From the IMG/VR virus record IMGVR_UViG_3300049893_000608, positions 1 to 22,735 of that record: a stretch of DNA of 22,735 nt. One strand, written 5' to 3'. Position 1 is the first letter of the stretch, and each line of letters opens with the position of its first letter. Position numbers and translations under genes: made by a program. This document shows, piece by piece, positions 4,460-12,659 of this stretch. The DNA comes from a virus. Below the pieces are notes generated by a model, which was given only the letters and a program-made list of their open reading frames with translations, was not told the DNA's origin and searched no databases.

Positions 4460-5810
4460 TGTAATAGCCCCATCTTTTAATGATGCTTTTTGGGATATAT
4501 TTGACAATAAATATTCTCATTATTGGTTCAAAGGCGGAAGAGGCTCGACTAAATCGTCATTTGTAGCGGTTGAAATAATACTTGGAATAATGGACGATGG
4601 CAAGAACGGAATAATGTCTAATGCAGTTGCGTTAAGAAAAGTAAAAGATACGCTTAAAGATTCTGTATATGAACAGTTATGCTGGGCAATTGACATATTA
4701 AATGTTGATAAGTATTGGGATAAAAAGGTTAGTCCAATGTCATTAACATATATTCCGACAGGACAAAAGATATTGTTTAGGGGAGCAGACAAACCAAAGA
4801 AAATTAAGTCAACTAAGTTCAGAAAAGGCTTCTGTAAATACATTTGGTTTGAAGAGGTGGACGAATTTGAGGGAATGGTTCCAATTCGTGTAATCCTTCA
4901 GTCTTTAATGCGTGGCGGAGATGATTCAATTTGCTTTTATTCATATAACCCACCTAAAAGCTCTGGCAACTGGGCGAATATGGAATGTAAAAAGACTAGA
5001 GCTGACAGGCTAGTACATCATTCAACATATCTAGAAGTTCCAAAGGAATGGCTTGGCAATCAGTTTATTGTCGAGGCTGAACATCTTAAACAGACAAATG
5101 AATTAGCATATAGACATGAGTACCTGGGCGAAGAAGTCGGAACGGGTGGTGAGATATTCCACAATGTAACGATTAGACCAATAACCGATGATGAAATAGC
5201 AGGGTTTGACCACTTGAAGCGTGGCGTTGACTTTGGTTATGCTATTGACCCTTGCCACTACGGGACAATGCATTTCGACCGCAAACGCAAGAGGTTGTAC
5301 ATATTTCACGAGCTGCACGAGGTTGGATTAAGTAACGAGAAGTTAATACGGCACATTAAAACTGAAAACAAATCAAATAAAGCCGTAACTGCTGATAGCG
5401 CAGAACCTAAAAGCATAGGCGAAATGTTGCAGAATGGGTTGAGGGTATTTCCTGCCAAAAAAGGTCCTGATTCGATTGATTATGGTATTAAGTTTTTGGT
5501 TGACTTAGAGGAAATAATAATTGATGATGAACGGTGTCCCAATACTGCTAGAGAGTTTTTAGGGTATGAACTTGAACAGGACGCTAATGGTAACTGGAAG
5601 AGTGAATATCCCGATAAGAACAACCATTCAATTGACATGTGTCGCTATGCTTTAGAGGATGAGATAATAGCAGGATTCCGATATAAAGAGCCAAAGAAGC
5701 CGGAGCAAAGTCCATTCCCCGAAACATCTATGGAACACAAGATACAAAAGAAGATGGAGCAAGTAATCAAGAGTAAGGGTAAGAAAAAAACGAAAGGGTG
5801 GTATTTTTGA
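4425..5810 (+). CDS. terL: Terminase large subunit (PBSX-like ATPase/nuclease)
   Basis: This 461-residue protein is a complete packaging motor. The ATPase domain shows Walker A KGGRGSTKSS (36-45), a Walker B strand YIWFEEVDEF (139-148) with the catalytic Glu, and the coupling motif SYNPP (173-177). The RNase H-like nuclease domain shows GVDFGYA (Asp269), VTADSAEPKSI (Asp324) and NNHSIDMCRYAL (Asp404), the three acidic positions expected. Length and motif spacing match the PBSX/Terminase_6 group, common in Bacillota phages. GGGGTGAG lies 8 bases before the ATG, which is inside the 3' end of terS. The C-terminal tail is Lys-rich (KGKKKTKGW). All key residues are present, so it should be active. 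Confidence 0.96.
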   Translation: MTSQEETVSLLDVIAPSFNDAFWDIFDNKYSHYWFKGGRGSTKSSFVAVEIILGIMDDGKNGIMSNAVALRKVKDTLKDSVYEQLCWAIDILNVDKYWDKKVSPMSLTYIPTGQKILFRGADKPKKIKSTKFRKGFCKYIWFEEVDEFEGMVPIRVILQSLMRGGDDSICFYSYNPPKSSGNWANMECKKTRADRLVHHSTYLEVPKEWLGNQFIVEAEHLKQTNELAYRHEYLGEEVGTGGEIFHNVTIRPITDDEIAGFDHLKRGVDFGYAIDPCHYGTMHFDRKRKRLYIFHELHEVGLSNEKLIRHIKTENKSNKAVTADSAEPKSIGEMLQNGLRVFPAKKGPDSIDYGIKFLVDLEEIIIDDERCPNTAREFLGYELEQDANGNWKSEYPDKNNHSIDMCRYALEDEIIAGFRYKEPKKPEQSPFPETSMEHKIQKKMEQVIKSKGKKKTKGWYF

Positions 5811-5998
5811 CAGGATACATAATAATATGTTCGCTATTCCTTGTATTTATCGGATACAGGGAATTTTTTATACAACAAGAACGACAGAAACTGATTGACA
5901 GAATACAGGCTAATGACTACGTGGAATATAAGAAGTTCGAGGATAAGCCAAAAGCGAAGCCTGAAAAGGAAGAGAAGCAAAAACCCATATGGTTATAG
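5807..5998 (+). CDS. Small single-helix membrane protein
   Basis: I place the start at the TTG at 5807, which overlaps the terL stop (TTGA) and follows AAAGGGTGG at 5793-5801; a GTG at 5798 lies inside that ribosome site. The product is 63 residues: a hydrophobic N-terminal helix (GYIIICSLFLVFIGY, about 3-17) and then a charged, Pro/Lys/Glu-rich tail. The helix has no cleavage site that I can see, so it probably stays in the inner membrane with the tail in the cytosol. Small membrane proteins in head modules have no agreed role. One helix, the position and the absence of a neighbouring endolysin argue against calling it a holin. Confidence 0.68.
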   Translation: MTGYIIICSLFLVFIGYREFFIQQERQKLIDRIQANDYVEYKKFEDKPKAKPEKEEKQKPIWL

Positions 5999-6012
5999 GA
6001 GGATAATGGATT

Positions 6013-6390
6013 ATGAAAAAACTATACAAAGCAGGATTTGGCGAACATTGGCACTTTGTAGCGGCTGATGATGTGCCAGAAGCGATAACTAAGGTTAGGG
6101 TGATTGACCAAAGCTTTACATATCTGCCTGCGGTGGCAGAGGAAGTCAAAGAGGAGACAGGATTTATAATTGGTTGCCTGCATCCAGACGAGCTGACGGA
6201 GGATGAGCCAAAGGTCGAGGAATATGAGTCGGTTATTGAAACGGTTGAAGAGGTTGAAGATGTTGAAGCTGTAGAGGTTACCGAAGAGCCTGCAAAGGTA
6301 ATCGTTGGGACTTGTAAAAAATGTGGTTCCGAGTTTGAAAACAAAGGCGAATTTTTAGCACATGCGAGAAAGTGCGGGAAAGAGGTGTAA
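6013..6390 (+). CDS. C2HC zinc-finger protein with acidic linker, 125 aa
   Basis: AGGAGG (5997-6002) lies 10 bases before this ATG. The 125-residue protein has three parts: a folded-looking N-terminus of about 60 residues with a conserved-looking GFGEHWHFVAADD start, a very acidic Val/Glu linker of low complexity (64-93, repeated EEVEDVEAVEV-type runs), and a C-terminal zinc finger with Cys101, Cys104, His117 and Cys121 (spacing C-X2-C-X12-H-X3-C, the classical finger spacing with Cys in the last position). Fingers of this kind bind nucleic acid or protein. Lying between the terminase and portal genes, it could bridge motor, portal or DNA, but this is inferred. The stop is 3 bases before the portal start. 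Confidence 0.75.
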   Translation: MKKLYKAGFGEHWHFVAADDVPEAITKVRVIDQSFTYLPAVAEEVKEETGFIIGCLHPDELTEDEPKVEEYESVIETVEEVEDVEAVEVTEEPAKVIVGTCKKCGSEFENKGEFLAHARKCGKEV

Positions 6391-6393
6391 ACC

Positions 6394-8352
6394 TTGGCTA
6401 AAGTCAAAGAAGATAATATAAATAAGGTGCCTGCCTATATACGGGATAGGGTAGAGAAAACCACTATGGATGATTATCGTCTACAGTGGTTTTTAAATAT
6501 GGCTTATTATACAGGACGGCAATGGGTAACGGCTGATACGGCAACAAATCAGTTGATTGAGCCTCCACGTGAACCGTGGGAAGTGCGTATAACTGCCAAT
6601 AGGATACAGCCAATCACGAGACTTGAGCTTGCAAAGATAACCAAAAACAAGCCTATATGCCAGGTTGTCCCTGCTTCGACTGACGATAACGACGTTAGGT
6701 CGGCAAAAGTGGGCGATAAGGTTTGTCAGTGGCTTGATTATGAACTAAAGCTTCATGGACTTGACAAAAAGATGATTATGTGGGGTTTGGTTGCCTCTAT
6801 CGGTTTTATGAAGCCTTTTTGGAATAAGAATAAAGGTGACGAGATACCAGATTTAGACGGCAAGCCTATACGACTAGGTGATATTGATACGGTTGTTGTC
6901 TCCCCTTTTGACTGCAAGTGGGACATGGCGGCTAACGAATGGAAAGATGTGCGTTGGTTTGTTCATGAAAAGGTCAAAAACGTTGACGCAATTTATGAAG
7001 AATACGGTGTTGAAGTAGAAGCACAAAAGGATATAATGTCAACTAATGTGTTTGATAGTAAACTGCGTAGCCTTAATATGGGATTTGCAAGCACTAACAT
7101 GCAAAAGGTTGAAAATGCCGCAATGGTATGCGAATACTGGGAACGTCCGACAAAGAAATTTCCTAAAGGTGTAAGAGCTACTTATTGCCAAGATAAGTTA
7201 TTGTATTATGCAGAAGACATTGGCTTTGGTGATGAGGATACGACCGAAAGGGAACTTCCGTTCTTCCCCTTTATCCATATCGAAGTACCAGGAAGAGTGG
7301 CAGGGACAACGACAGTTGAACAGCTTATACCGATTCAAAGGGAATATAACAAGAGCCGTAGTCAAGTAATCGAACACAAGAACCTTATGTGTAATCCTAA
7401 GTGGCTTGTCGAGGCTGAAAGCCTTATTGATGATATAACGGACGAGCCTGGACAAGTTGTGGAATATATCAAGGGATTTGCAAAACCAGAACAAAGCAAT
7501 GTAGCACCGATTGGAGTAGATGTTTACAAGAATATTGAACAGTGTATTGACGAATTTTTCTTTATAAGCGGTCAAGGCGAGTCAAGTCATGGGGAAACTC
7601 CCGCAGGAGTAAAAAGTGGCGTTGCGATTCGATTCTTGCAGGAGCAAGACGATACAAAAATTGGACCTACTATACAAAACTTCATTGACTGTAAAAACGC
7701 TTATATGTCTTATATGCTCAAGATTATTCGATATAAGTATGATTTAGAGCGTACTATAAACGTTGTAGGTATTGATAATAAAGTTGAGGCGGTAACGTTC
7801 AAGGGTAGCGACTTGACCAGTACAACGGTACGTGTTCAAGAAGGGTCAATGTTTGCGACTAATAAGAGTGCGAAACAGCAGTATGTGTTTGACTTGATTG
7901 CAAACAGCGTGTTGAATCCACAGACCGATAGAAGCTTGATATTGAAAATGCTTGAAATGGGAATGACCGACTACATGTATGATGATATACAGATAGATAT
8001 AAATCAAGCGGCAGACGAGCAGACAAAATGGACTATGGGCGATATGTCACCGCTTACACGTGATTTCTTTAACCATCAAGTACATATTAATGAACATAAT
8101 AAATTCCGTAAACAAGGACAATATACCGAGCTACCGCCAGAGATACAGCAGATTATTGATGCCCATGTTGTAGAGCATCAAAATTGGCTACTCTCTCAAA
8201 GCGTGCCGATGGGAGCAGGGGCAGGACAGGGCAACATTCCAATATCGGAGCTTGCAGACAGTTTGGATGATAATGAGTTGCAAATGATACAGGACGACCC
8301 AAGCATCATTGACGAGTATATGTCGGGAGGTGGCGCAGGTGGGCAAATGTAA
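6394..8352 (+). CDS. Portal protein, P22-like
   Basis: The gene starts with TTG at 6394 after AGAGGTG (6381-6387). At 652 residues it is in the size range of P22-type portals (600-730), longer than the 400-500 of most siphophage portals. The N-terminus (YYTGRQW and RITANRIQPITRLELAKI) and the motif with TPAGVKSGVAIRFLQEQDD near residues 401-420 are typical of this family, which forms the dodecameric ring at the packaging vertex. The core wing/stem region lies between them. The C-terminal 100 residues are helical with a Gly-rich end (SGGGAGGQM), which may form the barrel. It follows terL and precedes the scaffold and capsid genes, the standard order. Confidence 0.93.
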   Translation: MAKVKEDNINKVPAYIRDRVEKTTMDDYRLQWFLNMAYYTGRQWVTADTATNQLIEPPREPWEVRITANRIQPITRLELAKITKNKPICQVVPASTDDNDVRSAKVGDKVCQWLDYELKLHGLDKKMIMWGLVASIGFMKPFWNKNKGDEIPDLDGKPIRLGDIDTVVVSPFDCKWDMAANEWKDVRWFVHEKVKNVDAIYEEYGVEVEAQKDIMSTNVFDSKLRSLNMGFASTNMQKVENAAMVCEYWERPTKKFPKGVRATYCQDKLLYYAEDIGFGDEDTTERELPFFPFIHIEVPGRVAGTTTVEQLIPIQREYNKSRSQVIEHKNLMCNPKWLVEAESLIDDITDEPGQVVEYIKGFAKPEQSNVAPIGVDVYKNIEQCIDEFFFISGQGESSHGETPAGVKSGVAIRFLQEQDDTKIGPTIQNFIDCKNAYMSYMLKIIRYKYDLERTINVVGIDNKVEAVTFKGSDLTSTTVRVQEGSMFATNKSAKQQYVFDLIANSVLNPQTDRSLILKMLEMGMTDYMYDDIQIDINQAADEQTKWTMGDMSPLTRDFFNHQVHINEHNKFRKQGQYTELPPEIQQIIDAHVVEHQNWLLSQSVPMGAGAGQGNIPISELADSLDDNELQMIQDDPSIIDEYMSGGGAGGQM

Positions 8353-8434
8353 AGGTGGCAAAAAAGGTGGCAAGTAGTAGTTAACATAGTATATTCGCAG
8401 GGATAGCGGAAAAATCCAGAAAGGTTGATAAACA

Positions 8435-9205
8435 ATGGATGGAATGGAAAACACAGGCGTAAACGGTGGACAAGTCGCTGACGTCCAAAGCACACAATCA
8501 AACGATACTCCTGCACAGGATACAGGCGTAAACAATAGTTCGACCCCCGCCGAGTCGAAACCAATGCAGGATGACAAAACAAATGCCGCATTTGCCGAAA
8601 TGAGACGGGCAAGGGAAGCGGCAGAACAAAAAGCGGCACAAGTTGAAAGGGATTTTAATTATTTTGCAAAGTACAATAATTTGGGTGTTAAAACTGAGGC
8701 TGAATTAAAGGCTCAATATGGCAACCAAGGGATTAACTCTTGGGAAGATGTTGACCGTTATTATGAGGCACAGGACAAAAACATTGACCCCGATTTGTAC
8801 CGAGAAATAATTGAGTCCAAACAGACCGCACAACAGGCACTCGATAAACTAAGCAAGTACGAGCAAAAAGAATTGATGCAACGGCAGGCAGAGGAATTGT
8901 CAAAGGACTCCCGATGGGGTTCTTTTTTTAATGCCAATCGTGACGAAATCATGGGGGTTGCTAATCAATTTGGCGTTGACCTTAACACGGCACGTTTACT
9001 CGTACTTGACCAAAAGTATCAAGAGCCAGACAACGAAAGCCTAAAACAAACAGCAGTCAAAGAGTATTTGGAAAAGGTTAAGAGTGGCAATGCTCCAGTA
9101 GAAAGCGGTGGCAATACTGCCGTTTTAAGTGGTAGCAGTACACCAAAAACCTTTGAAGAAGCAAGAAAACAAGCAATGGCGTACCTGAGAGGTATAGCCA
9201 AATAA
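8435..9205 (+). CDS. Capsid scaffolding protein
   Basis: This 256-residue protein lies between portal and capsid genes, where the internal scaffold is normally encoded. It has a low-complexity, Asn/Thr/Gln-rich N-terminus (1-50), long charged helices with coiled-coil character (MRRAREAAEQKAAQVERD, and a second around 120-150), and a short C-terminal helix (FEEARKQAMAYLRGIAK), the usual capsid-binding end. No serine or other protease motif is seen, so I do not call it a fused protease-scaffold. The ribosome site is weak (AAAGG, about 12 bases upstream), which is unusual for a protein needed in large amount; the 82 bases before it contain two copies of AAGGTGGCAA with no clear role. Confidence 0.82.
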   Translation: MDGMENTGVNGGQVADVQSTQSNDTPAQDTGVNNSSTPAESKPMQDDKTNAAFAEMRRAREAAEQKAAQVERDFNYFAKYNNLGVKTEAELKAQYGNQGINSWEDVDRYYEAQDKNIDPDLYREIIESKQTAQQALDKLSKYEQKELMQRQAEELSKDSRWGSFFNANRDEIMGVANQFGVDLNTARLLVLDQKYQEPDNESLKQTAVKEYLEKVKSGNAPVESGGNTAVLSGSSTPKTFEEARKQAMAYLRGIAK

Positions 9206-9234
9206 ACTAAATTACAATCGAAAGGATGATGAAC

Positions 9235-10428
9235 ATGTCAGCTTCATTAACTAGCCTTAGTGCAATTTTGAAAAATCAATACATCGCTCCTGTAAGAGAG
9301 CAAATCAACAATGACCTTATAATCCTTAACAGAGTTGAAAAGGATTCTGAATCCGTAATGGGTAAAAATTTCACTATTCCTCTGCACTACGGAAGAAACG
9401 AGGGTGTTGGTGCAAGAGCAGAAAACGCCGCACTTCCAACAGCAGGGCAGCAGGCATACAAAGAAGCAATCGTTCCACAAAAACACATCTATGGTAGAAT
9501 CCAGTTGTCTGGACAGGCTATCAAAGCCGCAAGAGCCAATGAAGGTGCTTTCCTTCGTGCGGTAGATAGTGAAATGAAGGGCGTAACAAAAGACCTAAAA
9601 TCAATGATTAACCGTATGCTTTATGGTGATTCTACAGGAGCATTGACATTGTGCGGAACCACTTCCAATGCTACCACTGTTACTGTAGTTTCTACCAAGT
9701 ACCTTAGGGCTGGTATGGTTATTGATATAAGAGATACATCATCTGGTGCGGCTGTAACTAATGGTGATGCAGTAACAATTTTGACAATTGCTTCTGCAAC
9801 TACATTCACAGTAGCCGCTAATGTTACAACTTCATCTTCTCACAGCGTGTATATTGCAGGGTCAAGAAATCAGGAAATCATGGGATTGTCTGGCATTTGC
9901 GCAACAACAGATCCTATCTCTGGTGGATTGCATGGACTTGCAGTTGCTACATATCCTTGGTGGGTTGCTACAGTTAATACTAACAGCTCAGTAAATAGAG
10001 CTATTAGTGAAGTATTGCTCCAAAAGGTTATTGATGATGTTGAAACAGCAGGCAGCGGTAAAATATCTGCTATGTACACATCACATGGAGTAAGGCGTGC
10101 ATATCAGGCTTTGTTGACTTCTCAAAAGATTTACCAGAACACACAGAAGTTTAACGGCGGATTTGACGCACTCACTTATAACGGTTTGCCGATGTTTGCT
10201 GATAAGGATTGCCAAGCTAATACACTGTATATGCTTGATGAATCAATGATTAAATGGTTCCAAGTTAATCCAGAGGGCATGACTTGGATGGAAGAGGATG
10301 GAGCTATTCTTTCCAGAGTATCAGGCTATGACGCATACGAAGCAGTAATGTTTGACTATTGCGAGCTTGGCTGTATGTCAAGAAATGCTTTCGCTAAGAT
10401 TGGCGATTTGGCAGAGGCTAGTGCATAA
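9235..10428 (+). CDS. Major capsid protein (HK97 fold)
   Basis: I place the start at the ATG at 9235, which best fits the spacing from AAAGGA; two more in-frame ATGs lie at 9226 and 9229. The 397-residue protein has the features of HK97-fold coat proteins: an N-terminal arm (LKNQYIAPVREQINND), an E-loop region with a Gly/Ala-rich stretch (EGVGARAENAALPTAGQ), a spine helix (VTKDLKSMINRMLYGD) and a P-domain/A-domain tail. A beta-rich insertion at about 145-209 (VTVVSTKYLRAGMVIDI and following) is likely a surface I-domain. The fold has no mobile cleavage signal that I can see. It sits right after the scaffold gene and is followed by a strong hairpin. Confidence 0.92.
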   Translation: MSASLTSLSAILKNQYIAPVREQINNDLIILNRVEKDSESVMGKNFTIPLHYGRNEGVGARAENAALPTAGQQAYKEAIVPQKHIYGRIQLSGQAIKAARANEGAFLRAVDSEMKGVTKDLKSMINRMLYGDSTGALTLCGTTSNATTVTVVSTKYLRAGMVIDIRDTSSGAAVTNGDAVTILTIASATTFTVAANVTTSSSHSVYIAGSRNQEIMGLSGICATTDPISGGLHGLAVATYPWWVATVNTNSSVNRAISEVLLQKVIDDVETAGSGKISAMYTSHGVRRAYQALLTSQKIYQNTQKFNGGFDALTYNGLPMFADKDCQANTLYMLDESMIKWFQVNPEGMTWMEEDGAILSRVSGYDAYEAVMFDYCELGCMSRNAFAKIGDLAEASA

Positions 10429-10442
10429 TCAATAATAATAAC

Positions 10443-10473
10443 GGGGTGGGGATTCCTGCCCCTTTTCTATTTT
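10443..10473 (+). terminator. Terminator/attenuator after the capsid gene
   Basis: GGGGTGGG (10443-10450) and CCTGCCCC (10455-10462) can pair over 8 positions (two wobbles) around GATT, followed by TTTTCTATTTT. The next gene starts 20 bases later and has no obvious promoter of its own, so partial read-through is expected. That would make capsid mRNA more abundant than downstream mRNA. Confidence 0.7.
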
Positions 10474-10493
10474 AGACGAGAGGAAGTGTTATT

Positions 10494-10784
10494 ATGGCAG
10501 CAACAGCAACCATTACTTCAAGAGACAAAACAATTAACCGAAAAATAGTATACGGGACAGTAGTATTGGACTCATCCTACGCCACGGGAGGCGAGAGCAT
10601 TACTCCAGCTTCATTAGGATTGGGTCAAATTGATTTTATAACCTTTACTAATGCAAGCGGTTATAGATACGAGTTTGACTATACAAATAACAAGATAATG
10701 TCTTATACGAGCGGTGGAACTGAAACAACATCCACAACAGACTTATCAAGTATAACCGCTAGATACATGGCAATTGGTAAATAA
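10494..10784 (+). CDS. Small virion protein, 96 aa
   Basis: GAGGAAG lies 8-9 bases before this ATG. The 96-residue product is beta-rich and Thr/Ser-rich with few charges, like small structural proteins found directly behind the capsid gene in many Gram-positive phages. It carries the pattern SITPASLGLGQIDFITFTNASG followed by YRYEFDYTNNKIMSY here broken into two parts; a Leu-Gly-Leu plus a Tyr-Glu-Phe-Asp-Tyr strand pair is typical of that group. It may decorate the head or act as a minor head protein. The gene stands between two terminator-like hairpins (10443 and 10786), so its transcript level can differ from both neighbours. The function is inferred from position and composition only. Confidence 0.7.
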   Translation: MAATATITSRDKTINRKIVYGTVVLDSSYATGGESITPASLGLGQIDFITFTNASGYRYEFDYTNNKIMSYTSGGTETTSTTDLSSITARYMAIGK

Positions 10785-10785
10785 C

Positions 10786-10814
10786 AGGGGGGATAACTCC
10801 CCTCTTTTTATTTT
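10786..10814 (+). terminator. Terminator/attenuator after the 96-aa virion gene
   Basis: AGGGGGG (10786-10792) pairs with CTCCCCT (10797-10803; one G-U wobble) around ATAA, followed by CTTTTTATTTTA. Together with the hairpin at 10443 it forms two step-down points in a row within the structural operon. Confidence 0.75.
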
Positions 10815-10829
10815 ATGGAGGGACGCAAG

Positions 10830-11162
10830 ATGGTTGAATTTTCTGAATTGGCAGACAAGCAAAGAATCATGAAAGAAATTAGTCCAGACTTTGACGTTAC
10901 TTTTGATGTGGCTTTTGAGGAATACTGCATATCCCATAAGGATGTATTGTTTCGCAGAGTTCCAGTTGATGGGTTTACACGTCAAGAAGTGGAAGAAATC
11001 CGAAGGGTTGTCTGGATTAATGAAAATGGAAATATTTTGGAAGAGGTTGACAACGCAAATGAGAAACGAGAATTGGACAATGAAAAAAAGGCTAGCGATT
11101 TATATTATCAGATGGCTCAAGATATACGCAAACCATTAATCAAAGAAGTTTATGGAATATAG
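10830..11162 (+). CDS. Hypothetical acidic protein, 110 aa
   Basis: I start this gene at the ATG at 10830, 7 bases after GGAGGG; an in-frame ATG at 10815 lies within that site. The 110-residue product is acidic, with a mixed alpha/beta N-terminus (EISPDFDVTFDVAFEEYC), a middle strand region and a helical charged C-terminus (NEKRELDNEKKASDLYYQMA). Its length and place behind the capsid gene would suit a head completion or capsid-associated protein, but no family motif is visible to me. It is not Thr/Ser-rich like its neighbours, so it may be a cytosolic assembly factor rather than a virion part. Its stop (TAG 11160-11162) lies within the ribosome binding site of the following gene. Confidence 0.65.
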   Translation: MVEFSELADKQRIMKEISPDFDVTFDVAFEEYCISHKDVLFRRVPVDGFTRQEVEEIRRVVWINENGNILEEVDNANEKRELDNEKKASDLYYQMAQDIRKPLIKEVYGI

Positions 11163-11174
11163 GAGGTGTTACTA

Positions 11175-11507
11175 GTGGGAACAAAAACAACTTTTAATCA
11201 TACTTTTCACAATGCGGCTACAAGCACTGGAAACGGAAATGAATACGTTGTGGGTGGAGCTACAACACTTACAGTTAAAATCACAGGCACGAGTTCAAGC
11301 AGAACCGTCACATTCTATGCAAAAGATATTGACGGCAACCTTACTGCTTTGTTGGGGTTTAGATTATCCGATTTGGCTTCAGGCACAAGCACAACTGGAA
11401 CGGGCGAATATTGGGTGTTTGATGTTACAGGCATAGAAGCGGTTGTGATGGATTTAACGGCAGTATCTGGCGGAAATGTTACTGTAAAAGGCAAGGCGGT
11501 AGCATAA
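11175..11507 (+). CDS. Small beta-sandwich virion protein, 110 aa
   Basis: The start is a GTG at 11175, 6 bases after AGGAGGTG, which overlaps the preceding stop; a GTG at 11166 lies inside the site. The 110 residues are dominated by Thr, Ser, Gly and Val in alternating strands (TTLTVKITGTSSSRTVTF, EYWVFDVTGIEAVVMDL, GGNVTVKGKAV), a pattern of Ig-like or jelly-roll virion proteins. Few Lys/Glu and no catalytic motif are present. I take it as a capsid decoration or fibre-base protein because the next gene is a collagen-like fibre. Exact family is not recognised. About 50 bases without a gene follow, apart from a 15-codon frame that I reject. Confidence 0.65.
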   Translation: MGTKTTFNHTFHNAATSTGNGNEYVVGGATTLTVKITGTSSSRTVTFYAKDIDGNLTALLGFRLSDLASGTSTTGTGEYWVFDVTGIEAVVMDLTAVSGGNVTVKGKAVA

Positions 11508-11558
11508 GCAAATGAAACTCCAATTTTATTGGGATATTGATAGAAAGGAAGTGGACTA

Positions 11559-12644
11559 ATGGGAGATATAATCGGCAAGGCGGCTTATGCTAAGGCTAAT
11601 GCCATAGATGCAGAAGTGACAAGCATAGATGAAAGAGTTACAGATATCGAAGAAGGCGGCGGAAATACGCTTGCTGGAAATATACAATCTGAAACATTTA
11701 CGGCTACAGCAGGACAAACAGAATTTACGCTTAGTGATACTAATGGAAGTTTATTTATGGTTATCGTTAATAATGTTATTCAAACCGTAGGTGTTGGTTA
11801 TACAAAAACATCTGAAATCAAAGCAACGTTGACTTCAGGAGCTTCATTAAATGACAAGGTCACTATACATTACTTTAAGGCAACAAATGTTGTAAATTCA
11901 ACTGGAAGTACAAATACATGGTTAAGTGGATCGGGCACACCTGCCAATGGAAGTGGAAACGACGGGGATTATTATTTTAGAACTGCAACTGGAGATGTGT
12001 ATCTTAAAGCGGCAGGAACGTGGGGAAGTCCAATTGCAACTATAAAAGGAGAAAAAGGTGACACAGGCGCTACAGGAGCAACAGGCGAAACCGGAGCAAC
12101 TGGAGCGGCAGGTGCAACTTGGTACAATGGGTCTGGTGTGCCATCTGACGAAACAGGTAGCAATGGAGATTATTATTTAAGAACATCTAACAGCGATGTA
12201 TACTTTAAGTCTGGCGGTACTTGGGGTTCTGCTGTAGCAAACATTAAAGGAGCTACGGGAGCTACGGGAGCAACAGGAGAAACAGGTGCTACGGGATCAG
12301 CAGGTGCCGATGGGGCTGATGGAACTAATGGTGTATATAATACTGTTACTCAATCTGATAGTTATACGTTGGCACTTACTGATGCAAATACACTACAAAA
12401 ATGTACGAAAGGAACAGCTATGACGGTAACGGTTCCGGCAAATGCAAGTGTAGCGTTTGATGTTGGCGTAGAAATTGCAATAGTTCAATATGGGGCAGGA
12501 GCTGTAACTATAGAAGCAGCAGGAGGTGTCACCATTAATAGTGATACTGGTAAATTAAAAATTTCAACACAATATACAAGTGCTACTCTTAAAAAGATTG
12601 CAACAAATGAGTGGTTGCTTGTAGGCGCATTAGTAGCTGCTTAA
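11559..12644 (+). CDS. Collagen-like phage fibre protein, 361 aa
   Basis: AAAGGAAG lies 9 bases before this ATG. The product begins with a helical coiled stretch (AKANAIDAEVTSIDERVTDIEE, here 13-32, probable trimerisation). A small beta domain follows (41-108, ETFTATAGQTEFTL, then MVIVNNVIQTVGVGY). Then come two copies of a roughly 67-residue unit (121-187 and 188-257), each made of a small beta part (NGDYYLRT, then DVYFKSGGTWG) plus a collagen run (8 and 9 Gly-X-Y triplets, mostly GAT). The C-terminal domain (261-361) resembles fibre tips. Collagen runs form triple helices, so the protein is a trimeric fibre. As it is encoded next to the capsid genes and not with the tail genes, it may be a head fibre. 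It could serve attachment to cells or surface glycans. Confidence 0.85.
   Translation: MGDIIGKAAYAKANAIDAEVTSIDERVTDIEEGGGNTLAGNIQSETFTATAGQTEFTLSDTNGSLFMVIVNNVIQTVGVGYTKTSEIKATLTSGASLNDKVTIHYFKATNVVNSTGSTNTWLSGSGTPANGSGNDGDYYFRTATGDVYLKAAGTWGSPIATIKGEKGDTGATGATGETGATGAAGATWYNGSGVPSDETGSNGDYYLRTSNSDVYFKSGGTWGSAVANIKGATGATGATGETGATGSAGADGADGTNGVYNTVTQSDSYTLALTDANTLQKCTKGTAMTVTVPANASVAFDVGVEIAIVQYGAGAVTIEAAGGVTINSDTGKLKISTQYTSATLKKIATNEWLLVGALVAA
11919..12329 (+). repeat. Tandem duplication within the collagen-like gene
   Basis: Two adjacent units (11919-12119 and 12120-12329) encode the same domain order: a Trp-start beta part, GDYY, DVY, GTWGS and IKG motifs, then a collagen run. They differ at many codons, so the duplication is not recent. 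The Gly-Ala-Thr codons within the runs are more alike than the beta parts and may slip or recombine. Confidence 0.8.
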
Positions 12645-12659
12645 AAAGGGGGATATGAT

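Noticed and set aside
5910-6407. Reverse open frame of 165 codons opposite the zinc-finger gene
   Set aside because: Ser/Thr/Pro-rich product that arises from the complement of the acidic Val/Glu linker; no ribosome site, and the forward gene is better.
8353-8434. Two AAGGTGGCAA copies and a 9-codon frame between portal and scaffold genes
   Set aside because: No start site or conserved-looking product. The repeats probably reflect a duplicated ribosome-site-like sequence; no function can be argued.
11512-11559. 15-codon frame MKLQFYWDIDRKEVD between two virion genes, overlapping the next start as TAATG
   Set aside because: Too short to judge, with a poor ribosome site about 11 bases away. 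It could be a leader peptide but nothing else supports it.
11919-12329. Short repeats that might suggest a CRISPR-like array
   Set aside because: They are in-frame Gly-X-Y and domain repeats of a protein, with no constant repeat-spacer pattern; no CRISPR array exists in the window.
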